NCBI GenBank assembly: GCA_030628575.1
Contig: DAOVQR010000013.1
Location: 1 to 10,456, forward strand
Reading direction: 5' to 3'
Origin: a bacterium
GTDB lineage: Bacteria; Patescibacteriota; UBA1384; JAMDBS01; DAOVQR01
DNA length: 10,456 bases
The position numbers and the translations under genes were made by a program. This document shows positions 1-7,018 of the stretch, in pieces. The notes below the pieces were generated by a model. The model did no database searches and was not told where the DNA came from. It saw only the letters and a list, made by a program, of their open reading frames with translations. Numbering within the stretch: the first letter of the stretch is position 1; each line of letters starts with the position of its first letter.

Positions 1-21
1 GAATTAAAGGGCTAGAACCCT

Positions 22-110
22 AAGGATGACAATCTGGCTCTCTCTGATATTTATCATATCATAGACTTATTTTTAAATTACTTTCTATATTTAATATACA
101 AGGATGACAA
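22..110 (+). repeat. 11-bp direct repeat pair AAGGATGACAA
   Basis: The same 11 bases occur at 22-32 and 100-110, 78 bp apart. The flanks are not alike beyond one or two bases. It may be the remains of a dispersed intergenic repeat or chance; no function can be read from it. Confidence 0.4.
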
Positions 111-194
111 CAGATAAAGTGCGTAAGTCGTGTTATTAGTTGAATGGAAACATAATAGTTTTACACAGTATTATTACGGTATCTATCGAAAATT

Positions 195-203
195 TGGTAT
201 AAT
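195..203 (+). promoter_or_regulatory. Extended -10 promoter, probably giving a leaderless mRNA
   Basis: TGG followed directly by a perfect TATAAT (198-203) forms an extended -10 element. No good -35 box is present at 17-18 bp; TTACGG at 174-179 is a poor match. Transcription would start near 209-210, only a few bases before the ATG at 213, and no Shine-Dalgarno sequence precedes that ATG. A leaderless message is therefore likely. Confidence 0.6.
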
Positions 204-212
204 TGAAATAGA

Positions 213-1334
213 ATGAAAAAAACTACAATAATCGTCCTAGTTATTATTCTAATAATAGTTGCCATACTAACAACTTTAGTAATTGTTGGTTATTCTAGTT
301 TTAAAACATTTTTTACTAATGAAAATAATATCGCTGGTGATTTATCAGAATTTGATACAAAATCCCAAATTAATCAAACTCAAGAAACTCTCCAATTAGA
401 AAATTATGATGGCGGGTTTTTTACTATTCAAAAACCAGTTGGCTGGAATGTTAATGTTGGCGGCAATTGCTCTACCTTCTCTTTCGTGATTCAGGATCCC
501 AATAATCCCGCTCGAATGATTTTCTATTTTGGCGAAATTGGACCAGTTTATTTATCAGAAAACCAAAAACAAGTTGATCGAGATTATATGAGTATGGGCG
601 GCTATGATATAGCTTGGCTTAATATGCCGGTAATTTCACCATTAACGCCAGATAATTTTCTTAAAAATATGTGTCAAATCTCGGGCAGCAGCTTTGTTCA
701 ACAATTTATGACTGGCATCCCCTCTTTAAATAATACGGAAATCATTTCTTCATCTGATGCTAAAAGTATTGTTTCTGGAAATACAAAATTGATACGAGCA
801 TTATTTAAGGAAAGTGATAATTTCGGCGAGGGTTTGTTTTTTCTGACAACTGCAGAGGTATTGCCAGAAACCGGTATGCCTGCTGGTGGAATTGGCTATG
901 GAATAACTTTTATTGGCATTTCAGCTGGTAGATCTGAATTTAGAAATTTGGAAAAAACTTTGAATGAATCAATTAATAGTTTAAATATATCTCAAGATTA
1001 CATCAGTAAATGTCTAGCTCAGCAACAAAAACAATATCAAGCAATTCTCAAAGCTGGTCAAGCTCTTTCTGAAGCATCGGATATTATTGTGGAAGGATGG
1101 GAAAATAGAAATAGAAGTGATGATATTGTTTCAGAAAAAAGGTCTGATGCCATACTTGAACGAGATAGGATCTACAATCCAGATAGTGGTGAGGTTTATG
1201 ATATTAAAAACGGCTGGTATGATAATTATGACTTGCATCGAGGAAATTATGATATGAATAATCTGCAGCCCTTGCCATCTGATAATTATGATCTTTGGAC
1301 CGCTCCAACTTTAGATGAAGGAAATATCCATTAA
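213..1334 (+). CDS. Membrane-anchored extracytoplasmic protein, unknown function
   Basis: I do not recognise a named family. The 373-residue protein starts with a short basic tip and one strong hydrophobic segment (about residues 5-27), with no lipobox, so it is predicted to be anchored with its bulk outside the cytoplasm. After a polar linker (about 38-65) comes a globular region starting around FTIQKPVGW (70-78) and running to about 258, which resembles the alpha/beta PsbP-like lobes of secreted bacterial proteins. A helical Gln/Ala-rich stretch follows (about 262-295). The C-terminal tail (297-365) is rich in Trp, Tyr, Asp and Asn, with a SEKRSDA motif and repeated NYD triplets. From memory this tail resembles the ends of some secreted Firmicutes proteins, but that is an impression only. 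There are three cysteines (86, 154, 267). The start is set by the extended -10 box a few bases upstream. The next gene, also membrane-anchored, begins 11 bases downstream and is probably co-transcribed. Confidence 0.8.
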   Translation: MKKTTIIVLVIILIIVAILTTLVIVGYSSFKTFFTNENNIAGDLSEFDTKSQINQTQETLQLENYDGGFFTIQKPVGWNVNVGGNCSTFSFVIQDPNNPARMIFYFGEIGPVYLSENQKQVDRDYMSMGGYDIAWLNMPVISPLTPDNFLKNMCQISGSSFVQQFMTGIPSLNNTEIISSSDAKSIVSGNTKLIRALFKESDNFGEGLFFLTTAEVLPETGMPAGGIGYGITFIGISAGRSEFRNLEKTLNESINSLNISQDYISKCLAQQQKQYQAILKAGQALSEASDIIVEGWENRNRSDDIVSEKRSDAILERDRIYNPDSGEVYDIKNGWYDNYDLHRGNYDMNNLQPLPSDNYDLWTAPTLDEGNIH

Positions 1335-1345
1335 AAAGAATTATT

Positions 1346-2131
1346 ATGCAAAAAAATCAAAATAAAATATATATTTGGATTATTGTATTAATTTTAGTTA
1401 TTTTATCAACTATCGCTATTATTTATTGGTTGACAAATAAAAATCAATCAGAGGATCAAAACGAGATGAATTCTAGAACTGAACCCGAGGAAGATAGAAT
1501 TGATATTGAGAATGAAATGTATGAATATACAGATGAAATCTTAGGTTTTAAAATGAAAGTTCCCAAAAAAACTATGGAGTATAAATATAAAAAATCTGGT
1601 GGCGTATATTATGAAAATCCATATGATAATGTGCCAACAAAAATTTTTAAAGATTACGATAACAATTGTATCTTTATTATGAACGCATATACAACCATAT
1701 GTGATGAATCTGGATGCGAAAAAATAGATTATACCTTAGAAACATTTAAAAAAGAAGAACTTCATTCACTCCATGGTTTTACTGTTTATAACCCGAAAAA
1801 TCAGGAGGAAGCAGAAAAAATTTTTAAAGATAGGTACGATTATGAAATTGGTAATGAAAGTTGTCATTATTATCTTAAAGAATTAAAACCATGGAAATAT
1901 CAAGACGGCGTATATGAAATGGAAATGGGTTTTGAAGAAGAAGAAATCCATAAAGATAATCCTCTTGCCTGTTCAGGATGTTTATATAATTATAGATTGT
2001 ATTGTCCTGAAAAAAATAAGATGCTAATCAAATCTACATGTCACGAAGCCATCTTCTGGAGGTACTATGAGAAATACCCATTTACTGATTCTTATGATAA
2101 CCTTATGATAAAAAGTTTTAGATTTTTATAA
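1346..2131 (+). CDS. Membrane-anchored, cysteine-rich extracytoplasmic protein
   Basis: Function is unknown. The 261-residue protein has one N-terminal transmembrane segment (about residues 8-30), then a highly acidic linker (about 35-62), then a domain that opens with a LGFKMKVPKK motif (66-75) and closes with IKSFRFL (255-261). That start and end pattern is typical of small PsbP-like extracytoplasmic lobes. There are eight cysteines (108, 119, 124, 173, 209, 212, 220, 232), all in the outer domain, including CDESGC and CSGC pairs. An even number outside the membrane suggests disulfide bonds, though metal binding is possible. No strong ribosome binding site is present. The 11-base gap to the upstream gene and the shared layout of anchor, linker and lobe suggest one transcriptional unit and perhaps related roles at the cell surface. 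Confidence 0.78.
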   Translation: MQKNQNKIYIWIIVLILVILSTIAIIYWLTNKNQSEDQNEMNSRTEPEEDRIDIENEMYEYTDEILGFKMKVPKKTMEYKYKKSGGVYYENPYDNVPTKIFKDYDNNCIFIMNAYTTICDESGCEKIDYTLETFKKEELHSLHGFTVYNPKNQEEAEKIFKDRYDYEIGNESCHYYLKELKPWKYQDGVYEMEMGFEEEEIHKDNPLACSGCLYNYRLYCPEKNKMLIKSTCHEAIFWRYYEKYPFTDSYDNLMIKSFRFL

Positions 2132-2160
2132 AACTTAAAAATATCTGCAAACAACAGACA

Positions 2161-2189
2161 ATATAATAATCAAATAAAAATTATTATAT
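2161..2189. repeat. A/T-only hairpin downstream of the surface-protein pair
   Basis: A perfect 10-bp inverted repeat, ATATAATAAT (2161-2170) and ATTATTATAT (2180-2189), encloses a 9-base loop. It lies 29 bases after the preceding stop codon. The stem has no G or C and is followed only by a short T-run at 2197-2201 after a gap, so it is a weak candidate for transcript end or mRNA 3' protection rather than a clear intrinsic terminator. Confidence 0.45.
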
Positions 2190-2227
2190 CTATCGGTTTT
2201 TAATGTAATATAGTATAATATAAATAA

Positions 2228-2308
2228 ACATAGGACCACACAGAATAAACACAAAATAATGCGTTGATTAAGGTGTGTAAATCTGTGTTCTAATTTGTAT
2301 AGTTTTGT
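2228..2308. repeat. 10-bp-phased ACA/TGT inverted motif array
   Basis: TGT recurs at exact 10-bp steps (2276-2278, 2286-2288, 2296-2298, 2306-2308). Its complement ACA lies to the left at 2228-2230 and 2238-2240. The left and right motifs mirror about position 2263, with a 7-bp exact inverted repeat ACACAGA (2238-2244) and TCTGTGT (2282-2288). A second inverted pair, ACACAAAA (2249-2256) and TTTTGTGT (2303-2310), has a different centre. The array fills the space just before the PEBP-like gene. It could be a decayed decamer tandem repeat or a protein-binding region. Confidence 0.45.
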
Positions 2309-2324
2309 GTGAAAGATTATAACC

Positions 2325-2762
2325 ATGAAGATAACTAGTAAAAATTTTAAAGACGGTGAGAAATTACCAGTCAAGTATACCTGTGATGGTGAAAATGTAG
2401 CACCAGAATTAACTTGGTCTGATTTTCCTCCAGAAACAAAAAGTTTTGTCTTAACTTGCAATGATCCTGATGCTCCAGGTGGTAATTTTATACATTGGAT
2501 CGTTATAAATATTCCTATTGAAACCACTGGAATTCCCGAAGGTGTGGTAAATATTAATGGTGGAGAAGGAATTAAAAATGATTTTGGTCAAACTGAATAT
2601 GGTGGTCCTTGCCCTCCATCAGGAGAACATAAATATATTTTTACCATTTATGCCCTTAATATTCCTCAAATCAATGAGGTTGATAAAAATAACTTGCTGG
2701 AAAAAATAGAATCTCACATTTTAGATAAAGCTCAAATAATTGCACCTTATGCAAGAAACTAA
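2325..2762 (+). CDS. YbhB/YbcL family PEBP-like protein
   Basis: This belongs to the phosphatidylethanolamine-binding protein-like superfamily, bacterial YbhB/YbcL branch. The conserved ligand-pocket motif is present as NDPDAPGGNFIHW (residues 46-58), and the second signature as YGGPCPPSGEHKYIF (92-106). The length, 145 residues, is close to the usual 150-160 of compact bacterial members. There is no signal peptide, so a cytoplasmic location is predicted. Biochemical roles of bacterial members are poorly defined; anion or small-ligand binding and effects on signalling kinases have been proposed. The ATG at 2325 is preceded by only a weak purine tract (GAAAG, 2311-2315). The next gene begins one base after the stop codon, so the two are likely expressed together, although their functions are not obviously linked. 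Confidence 0.93.
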   Translation: MKITSKNFKDGEKLPVKYTCDGENVAPELTWSDFPPETKSFVLTCNDPDAPGGNFIHWIVINIPIETTGIPEGVVNINGGEGIKNDFGQTEYGGPCPPSGEHKYIFTIYALNIPQINEVDKNNLLEKIESHILDKAQIIAPYARN

Positions 2763-2763
2763 T

Positions 2764-3270
2764 ATGAAAAAAACAACTATTCAAAAAAAAGCAATAAATA
2801 TTAAACCTGTTGGTAAAACTCTTAGTTGGCAAGCACCTGATTTTGTATATTATAAAAAAACTAGAAATTGGTTTATTATTATTTCAGTAATTGCAATCAT
2901 ACTGCTTATTTTATTTTATTTTATGAAACAATATACAGGTATGGCTGTGGTAGCAGTAGCAGTATTAGCTATATTTTCTGGAGTAAAGAAAAAACCGAAT
3001 ATGATTAAATATGTTTTATCTGATAAGGGGATTACCTACAAAAATAAAACATACGAGTTTGAAAATCTTAAATCGTTTTATATGATCATAGAAATGGGAA
3101 TTCCCAAACTATATTTAGAACAAACTGGAGTATTTAAACCTGCATTATTAATTATAATTGGAAAAATAAACCCCCAGATAATTAGAAGTTTTTTGTTGAG
3201 TAAACTACCAGAAAACCCCGAATTAAAACAAACTACATATAATATAATTTCCGGTATTATTGGGGGTTAG
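2764..3270 (+). CDS. Two-helix membrane protein with cytoplasmic C-terminal domain
   Basis: Unnamed protein of 168 residues. The N-terminus carries the pattern SWQAPDFVYYKKTRNW, followed by two adjacent hydrophobic segments (about residues 37-53 and 58-73) forming a membrane hairpin. A basic turn (GVKKKPN) then leads into a soluble beta-rich domain of about 90 residues with alternating hydrophobic strands (KYVLSDKGITYKNKTYEF), which resembles a PH-like or bPH fold. I recognise this layout from many Candidate Phyla Radiation genomes, where it has no assigned function. The reading frame can open at a TTG (2740) or an ATG (2749), both inside the upstream gene. I prefer the ATG at 2764, one base past the upstream TAA, because it gives a normal basic N-terminus and fits translational coupling. 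No strong Shine-Dalgarno sequence is seen. Confidence 0.82.
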   Translation: MKKTTIQKKAINIKPVGKTLSWQAPDFVYYKKTRNWFIIISVIAIILLILFYFMKQYTGMAVVAVAVLAIFSGVKKKPNMIKYVLSDKGITYKNKTYEFENLKSFYMIIEMGIPKLYLEQTGVFKPALLIIIGKINPQIIRSFLLSKLPENPELKQTTYNIISGIIGG

Positions 3271-3294
3271 CTAAACAAAATTAATATTTTTCTC

Positions 3295-3325
3295 AAAACA
3301 CTTTCTTGCAAATAGTGTTTTTTTT
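3295..3325 (+). terminator. Rho-independent terminator
   Basis: An 8-bp stem, AAAACACT (3295-3302) with AGTGTTTT (3314-3321), encloses an 11-base loop and runs into eight T residues (3318-3325). It lies 25 bases after the stop of the membrane-protein gene. The stem is G/C-poor (two G/C pairs), as expected in this genome. The A-run on the left makes it weakly bidirectional. Confidence 0.7.
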
Positions 3326-3326
3326 A

Positions 3327-3355
3327 TTGAGATTTATTATTATTTATGGTAAAGT
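3327..3355 (+). promoter_or_regulatory. Promoter of the UDP-sugar operon
   Basis: TTGAGA (3327-3332) and TAAAGT (3350-3355) are separated by exactly 17 bp, and TGG just before the -10 box gives an extended -10 element. The predicted transcription start, near 3362, leaves a leader of about 13 bases with an AAAGG ribosome binding site at 3363-3367. The promoter begins immediately after the T-run of the preceding terminator. Confidence 0.7.
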
Positions 3356-3374
3356 TTCTCTGAAAGGTAATATT

Positions 3375-4328
3375 ATGAAAAAAACGATTTTAATAACTGG
3401 CGGGGCTGGCTTTATCGGAAGCCATTTATGTGAATATTTTTTGAAAAATGATCATAAAGTAGTATGTCTTGATAATATGATCACTGGGAATGTTAAAAAC
3501 ATTAATAAATTAAAAAAATACGAAAACTTTGTTTTTATCAAACATGATATTGTAAAAGGATTGGGAAAAAAGATTGAATCTGAATTGAAAAATCTAATAT
3601 ATATCTATGATTTAGCTTGTCCTGCCTCCCCTGTTGATTTCTCTAAATTACCTATGGAAATTTTGGATGTTTGTTCAAAAGGTACTCAAAATTTGCTTGA
3701 GTTAGCAAAAAAATATAATGTTCCGTTCCTTCAAACTTCAACTTCTGAAGTGTATGGCGATCCAAAAGAGCATCCGCAGAAAGAGTCGTATTGGGGATAT
3801 ACAAATTGCTATGGACCTCGCAGCTGCTATGATGAAGGAAAACGTTATGCTGAAGCACTAATATATAATTATAGAAAAAAATATCGTCTTAAAACTCAAA
3901 TCGTTAGAATTTTTAACACTTATGGTCCACAAATGCGAGCTGACGATGGAAGAGTTGTATCTACTTTTATTGTTCAAGCGCTGCATAATAAGCCAATTAC
4001 TGTTTTTGGTGATGGGAAACAAACAAGATCTTTTTGCTATATTGATGATATGGTTGGGGGAATTCTAAAAATGTCCTACTCAGACGAAGAAGGACCAATC
4101 AATATTGGCAATCCGGGAGAATTTACAATAAATGAATTGGCCGAAAAAGTGATAAAACTGACAGATACAAAATCAAAAATTATATATAAACCTTTGCCAA
4201 AAGATGATCCAAGAAAAAGAAGACCAGATATCACATTGGCTAAGAAAAAACTTGATTGGCAACCAAAAATCAGTTTAGATGAAGGACTTAAAAAAACAAT
4301 AGAACATTTTAGAAAGGTGAATATATGA
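3375..4328 (+). CDS. uxs: UDP-glucuronate decarboxylase (UDP-xylose synthase)
   Basis: This NAD-dependent short-chain dehydrogenase/reductase of the extended class converts UDP-glucuronate to UDP-xylose with release of CO2. The Rossmann motif GGAGFIGSH is at residues 9-17. The family signature CPASP is at 82-86, the active-site TSEVYGDP at 123-130, and the stretch GPRSCYDEGKR (147-157) holds the catalytic Tyr152 and Lys156. RIFNTYGP (178-185) and GDGKQTRSF (212-220) complete the sugar-nucleotide binding signature. The 317-residue length is normal for bacterial members. The frame is open back to 3306, but the ATG at 3375 is chosen because AAAGG precedes it and the Rossmann strand begins directly after it; the extra 23 residues would be untypical and lie over the promoter. 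The stop codon overlaps the next start as ATGA. The substrate is made by the next gene product. Confidence 0.95.
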   Translation: MKKTILITGGAGFIGSHLCEYFLKNDHKVVCLDNMITGNVKNINKLKKYENFVFIKHDIVKGLGKKIESELKNLIYIYDLACPASPVDFSKLPMEILDVCSKGTQNLLELAKKYNVPFLQTSTSEVYGDPKEHPQKESYWGYTNCYGPRSCYDEGKRYAEALIYNYRKKYRLKTQIVRIFNTYGPQMRADDGRVVSTFIVQALHNKPITVFGDGKQTRSFCYIDDMVGGILKMSYSDEEGPINIGNPGEFTINELAEKVIKLTDTKSKIIYKPLPKDDPRKRRPDITLAKKKLDWQPKISLDEGLKKTIEHFRKVNI

Positions 4329-5611
4329 AAATTACTGTAGTGGGAACTGGTTATGTTGGTCTTGTCACAGCAGCATGTCTGGCTGATTTTGGGAATCAGG
4401 TAATTGGAATTGATATTGATAAGGAAAAAATAAAAAGATTAAAAAAGGGTGAAATTCCAATTTACGAACCGGGATTAGAAAAAATTGTAAAGCGTAATTT
4501 AGATGAAAATAGAATTAGTTTTGATACCAAATTAGCACCGGCTGTAAAAAAATCAGAAATAATTTTTATTGCAGTTGGCACTCCTCCCAAAAAAGATGGT
4601 CAAGCTGATTTAATTTATATTGAAACTGCTGCCCAGCAAATCGCCGAAGTAATTAATGGGTATAAAATCATCGTTAATAAAAGTACGGTTCCAGTTGGAA
4701 CGGGTGATATGGTAACAAACATCATCAAAAAGTATTATAAGGGTAAATTTGATGTGGTTTCTAATCCAGAATTTTTGAAAGAAGGAACAGCGGTAGATGA
4801 TTTTAGCAAACCCGATAGGATTGTAATTGGAAATGCCTCAAAAAAAGCTAAAAATATGATGGAAAAATTATATAAACCTCTCGGCGCACCAATTTTATTC
4901 ACTGATATTAAAACTGCAGAAATGATCAAATATGCTTCAAATTCATTACTGGCTACGGAAATTTCCTTCATTAATTCAATTGCCAACATCTGCGAGCGAG
5001 TTGAAGCTGATGTGGAAAAAGTAGCGGAGGGGATGAAGTTAGATAAAAGAATTGGCAAACATGCTTTTCTTGGGACAGGAGCCGGATATGGAGGAAGTTG
5101 TTTCCCCAAAGACGTCAAGGCATTAATTCAAATTGCTCGCCGGCATGATTATCGTTTTTCAATTTTGGAAAAAGTAGAAGAAGTAAATAAAAATCAAAGA
5201 CAATTGATAGTTGATAAAACCTTGAGATTATTAGGTAAACCGAAAGGAAAAACAGTAGCTGTCTGGGGACTTGCTTTTAAACCAAATACAGATGATATGC
5301 GTGAAGCTCCTTCGATTGATATAATTTGCTCATTACAAAAACTAGGAGCAAAAATTAACGCCTTTGATACTGTAGCGGAAAATCAAGCAAAAAAGATATT
5401 AAAAAATATTAATTACTTTAAAACTTCTTTTGAGGCGGCAAAAAATGCTGATATTTTATTAATTATCACCGAGTGGAATGAATTTAAGCAAATTGATAAG
5501 AAAAAACTCAAAAAAATTATGAGAAGTCCAAAAATTATTGATGCCAGAAATATTTACGATCCAGATGAAATGAAAAAACTAGGGTTTGAATATGTATCTA
5601 TAGGACGTTAA
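4325..5611 (+). CDS. ugd: UDP-glucose 6-dehydrogenase
   Basis: Oxidises UDP-glucose to UDP-glucuronate with two NAD+ in the cytoplasm. The N-terminal NAD-binding domain has GTGYVGLVTAACLA (7-20) with the acidic ribose-binding residue in GIDID (28-32). IPIYEPGL (44-51), VGTPPKKDG (84-92) and STVPVGTGD (120-128) are conserved. The linker helix and active site carry NPEFLKEGTA (147-156), Lys202 and Asn206 in KYASN, and the catalytic Cys259 in GAGYGGSCFPKD (252-263). The C-terminal UDP-binding domain contains GLAFKPNTDDMREAPS (315-330). At 428 residues it is full length and shows no missing catalytic residue. AAAGGTGA at 4313-4320 serves as ribosome binding site, and the ATG overlaps the upstream TGA by four bases, indicating translational coupling to the decarboxylase that uses its product. 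Confidence 0.97.
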   Translation: MKITVVGTGYVGLVTAACLADFGNQVIGIDIDKEKIKRLKKGEIPIYEPGLEKIVKRNLDENRISFDTKLAPAVKKSEIIFIAVGTPPKKDGQADLIYIETAAQQIAEVINGYKIIVNKSTVPVGTGDMVTNIIKKYYKGKFDVVSNPEFLKEGTAVDDFSKPDRIVIGNASKKAKNMMEKLYKPLGAPILFTDIKTAEMIKYASNSLLATEISFINSIANICERVEADVEKVAEGMKLDKRIGKHAFLGTGAGYGGSCFPKDVKALIQIARRHDYRFSILEKVEEVNKNQRQLIVDKTLRLLGKPKGKTVAVWGLAFKPNTDDMREAPSIDIICSLQKLGAKINAFDTVAENQAKKILKNINYFKTSFEAAKNADILLIITEWNEFKQIDKKKLKKIMRSPKIIDARNIYDPDEMKKLGFEYVSIGR

Positions 5612-5700
5612 TAATAGTTAATTACAGTTACTTATGGTTAATCTCGGTTGCAACTATTTTTAACTGAATTTAACTGATATTAACCAATTTTAACCATAAA
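5607..5700. repeat. Helically phased, inverted GTTA/TAAC array
   Basis: GTTA occurs at 5607-5610, 5617-5620, 5627-5630 and 5637-5640, then GTTG at 5647-5650. From the next base the complement follows: CAAC at 5651-5654 and TAAC at 5661-5664, 5671-5674, 5681-5684 and 5691-5694. Every step is exactly 10 bp and the two halves are inverted about 5650/5651, where GTTGCAAC is a perfect palindrome. TTATGGTTAA (5632-5641) and TTAACCATAA (5690-5699) form an additional 10-bp inverted repeat. The array starts at the ugd stop codon and ends at the glyA ribosome binding site. It may be a decayed decamer tandem repeat, a cooperative protein-binding site or a long imperfect hairpin. Confidence 0.75.
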
Positions 5701-5707
5701 GGAAAAT

Positions 5708-6955
5708 ATGAAACTTAAGTGTTTAAAAAAATCTGATTTAAAACTTTATAAAGATATTAAAGAAGAAGAAAAACGTCAAGCCGAAGGAATGGAGCTTATT
5801 GCTTCAGAAAATTATGCCAGTCAGTCAGTACTTGAAGCAATGGGAACAGTTTTAACCAATAAATATTCTGAGGGCTATCCCGGAAAAAGATATTACGCTG
5901 GTAATGAAATAATTGATAAAGTGGAAAATTTGGCGATTGATAGAGCTAAAAAACTTTTTGGCGCTCAACATGCCAATGTTCAGCTTTTTTCCGGCGCACC
6001 AGCCAATATGTGCGCCTATTTTTCGCTTTTAAAAGAAGGTGATAAAATTTTGTCCATGAATTTAGCTCATGGCGGTCATCTTTCACATGGTTCTCCGGTG
6101 AATTTTTCCGGAAAATGGTTCCGCTTTCATTTTTATGGTGTTGATAAAAAAACCCAAATGCTAGATTATGAGGCAATTGAAAAATTAGCTAAAAAGATAA
6201 GACCCAAAATGATCCTAACTGGATATACGGCTTACCCAAGAATAATTGATTTTAAGCGTTTTAGAAAAATTGCTGATCGGGTCGGCGCTTATTTAATGGT
6301 AGATATGGCTCATATTGCTGGGCTAATCGCAGCAAAAGTGCATCCCAATCCAATCCCCTATGCTGACATTATCACCAGTACTACCCATAAAACTTTAAGA
6401 GGACCGCGAGGTGCAATAATACTATGTAAGAAAAAATATGCAAAACAGGTTGATAAAACTGTTTTTCCAATGATCCAGGCAGGACCACACGATCATATTA
6501 CAGCTGCTAAGGCAGTATGTTTTGGTGAAGCTCTAAAACCAAGCTTCAGGCAATATGCTCGACAAGTTGTAAAAAATGCCAAAATTCTTGCAGATGAACT
6601 AATAAAAAAATATGGATTTGATTTAGTTTCTGGCGGCACTGATACACATTTGATTTTAATTGATTTAAAAAATAAAAAAATAAATGCCAAAAAATTTGTT
6701 CAGGCGTTGGATATGGCCGGAATTTCTACCAACAAAAATATGGTACCCTATGATACCGGCACGCCATTTGATCCTTCTGGTCTTAGAATTGGAACTCCAG
6801 CCATCACTACTCGCGGTATGAAAGAGCAAGAAATGAAACAAATTGCTTCTTGGATAAATCAAGTTGCAGATAACATTGATAATAAAAAAGAACTTATAAA
6901 AATAAAAAAAGCAGTCAAAACTCTCTGTCAAAAATTTCCCGTGCCGGGGGTATAA
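5708..6955 (+). CDS. glyA: Serine hydroxymethyltransferase
   Basis: PLP-dependent fold-type I enzyme that interconverts serine plus tetrahydrofolate with glycine plus 5,10-methylene-tetrahydrofolate, the main source of one-carbon units. Visible signatures are [10 protein letters not shown] (29-38), [17 protein letters not shown] (50-66), the HGGHLSHG loop (121-128), [11 protein letters not shown] (199-209) with PLP-contacting Asp199 and His202, and [12 protein letters not shown] (224-235) with the Schiff-base Lys228. Length, 415 residues, is normal. Two usually conserved stretches deviate: the common QPHSG appears as QLFSG (92-96), and FPGxQGGPH as FPMIQAGPH. The ribosome binding site AAAGGA (5698-5703) overlaps the end of the phased TAAC array. 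The last codons (from 6905) belong to a 41-bp direct repeat whose second copy lies after the next gene, suggesting that this gene end was exchanged or duplicated. folD, acting on the same cofactor, lies two genes downstream. Confidence 0.97.
   Translation: MKLKCLKKSDLKLYKDIKEEEKRQAEGMELIASENYASQSVLEAMGTVLTNKYSEGYPGKRYYAGNEIIDKVENLAIDRAKKLFGAQHANVQLFSGAPANMCAYFSLLKEGDKILSMNLAHGGHLSHGSPVNFSGKWFRFHFYGVDKKTQMLDYEAIEKLAKKIRPKMILTGYTAYPRIIDFKRFRKIADRVGAYLMVDMAHIAGLIAAKVHPNPIPYADIITSTTHKTLRGPRGAIILCKKKYAKQVDKTVFPMIQAGPHDHITAAKAVCFGEALKPSFRQYARQVVKNAKILADELIKKYGFDLVSGGTDTHLILIDLKNKKINAKKFVQALDMAGISTNKNMVPYDTGTPFDPSGLRIGTPAITTRGMKEQEMKQIASWINQVADNIDNKKELIKIKKAVKTLCQKFPVPGV
6905..6945 (+). repeat. 41-bp direct repeat, copy 1 (inside the glyA 3' end)
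   Basis: These 41 bases are identical to 8183-8223. They start in an A-run and encode the GlyA C-terminus from about KAVKTLC onward through the first two bases of the final Pro codon. After the repeat this copy reads to Gly, Val and the stop TAA. The distance between copies is 1278 bp and the interval contains exactly one gene. Confidence 0.93.
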
Positions 6956-7018
6956 ATAAAATTGTTATATTGCTAAATGGCTTTATTGTTGGTTAAGTAA
7001 TAATTTAGAAAGGAAAAT

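Larger units (their letters stand above)
1..212. other. Leading intergenic region
   Basis: No convincing gene is seen on either strand. The stretch contains an 11-bp direct repeat, AAGGATGACAA, at 22-32 and 100-110, a weak AGGG/CCCT hairpin at 8-21, and a 6-bp inverted repeat TGATAT/ATATCA at 45-61. Its right end holds the promoter of the first gene. Any gene to the left lies outside the window. Confidence 0.6.

Noticed and set aside
2161..2201. A/T hairpin as a clear rho-independent terminator
   Set aside because: The stem has no G/C pair and the short T-run is separated from it by seven bases, so it is kept only as a repeat.
2135..2527. Reverse-strand open frame of 130 codons
   Set aside because: It overlaps the PEBP-like gene antisense and the phased array, has no ribosome binding site or recognisable domain, and its sequence is the shadow of a strongly conserved gene.
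3306..3374. N-terminal extension of the UDP-xylose synthase
   Set aside because: The extra 23 residues would overlap the terminator T-run and the promoter. The ATG at 3375 has a good ribosome binding site and directly precedes the Rossmann strand.
4735..5118. Reverse-strand open frame within ugd
   Set aside because: It lies fully opposite the catalytic region of ugd, whose motifs are intact; composition and lack of signals mark it as a shadow frame.
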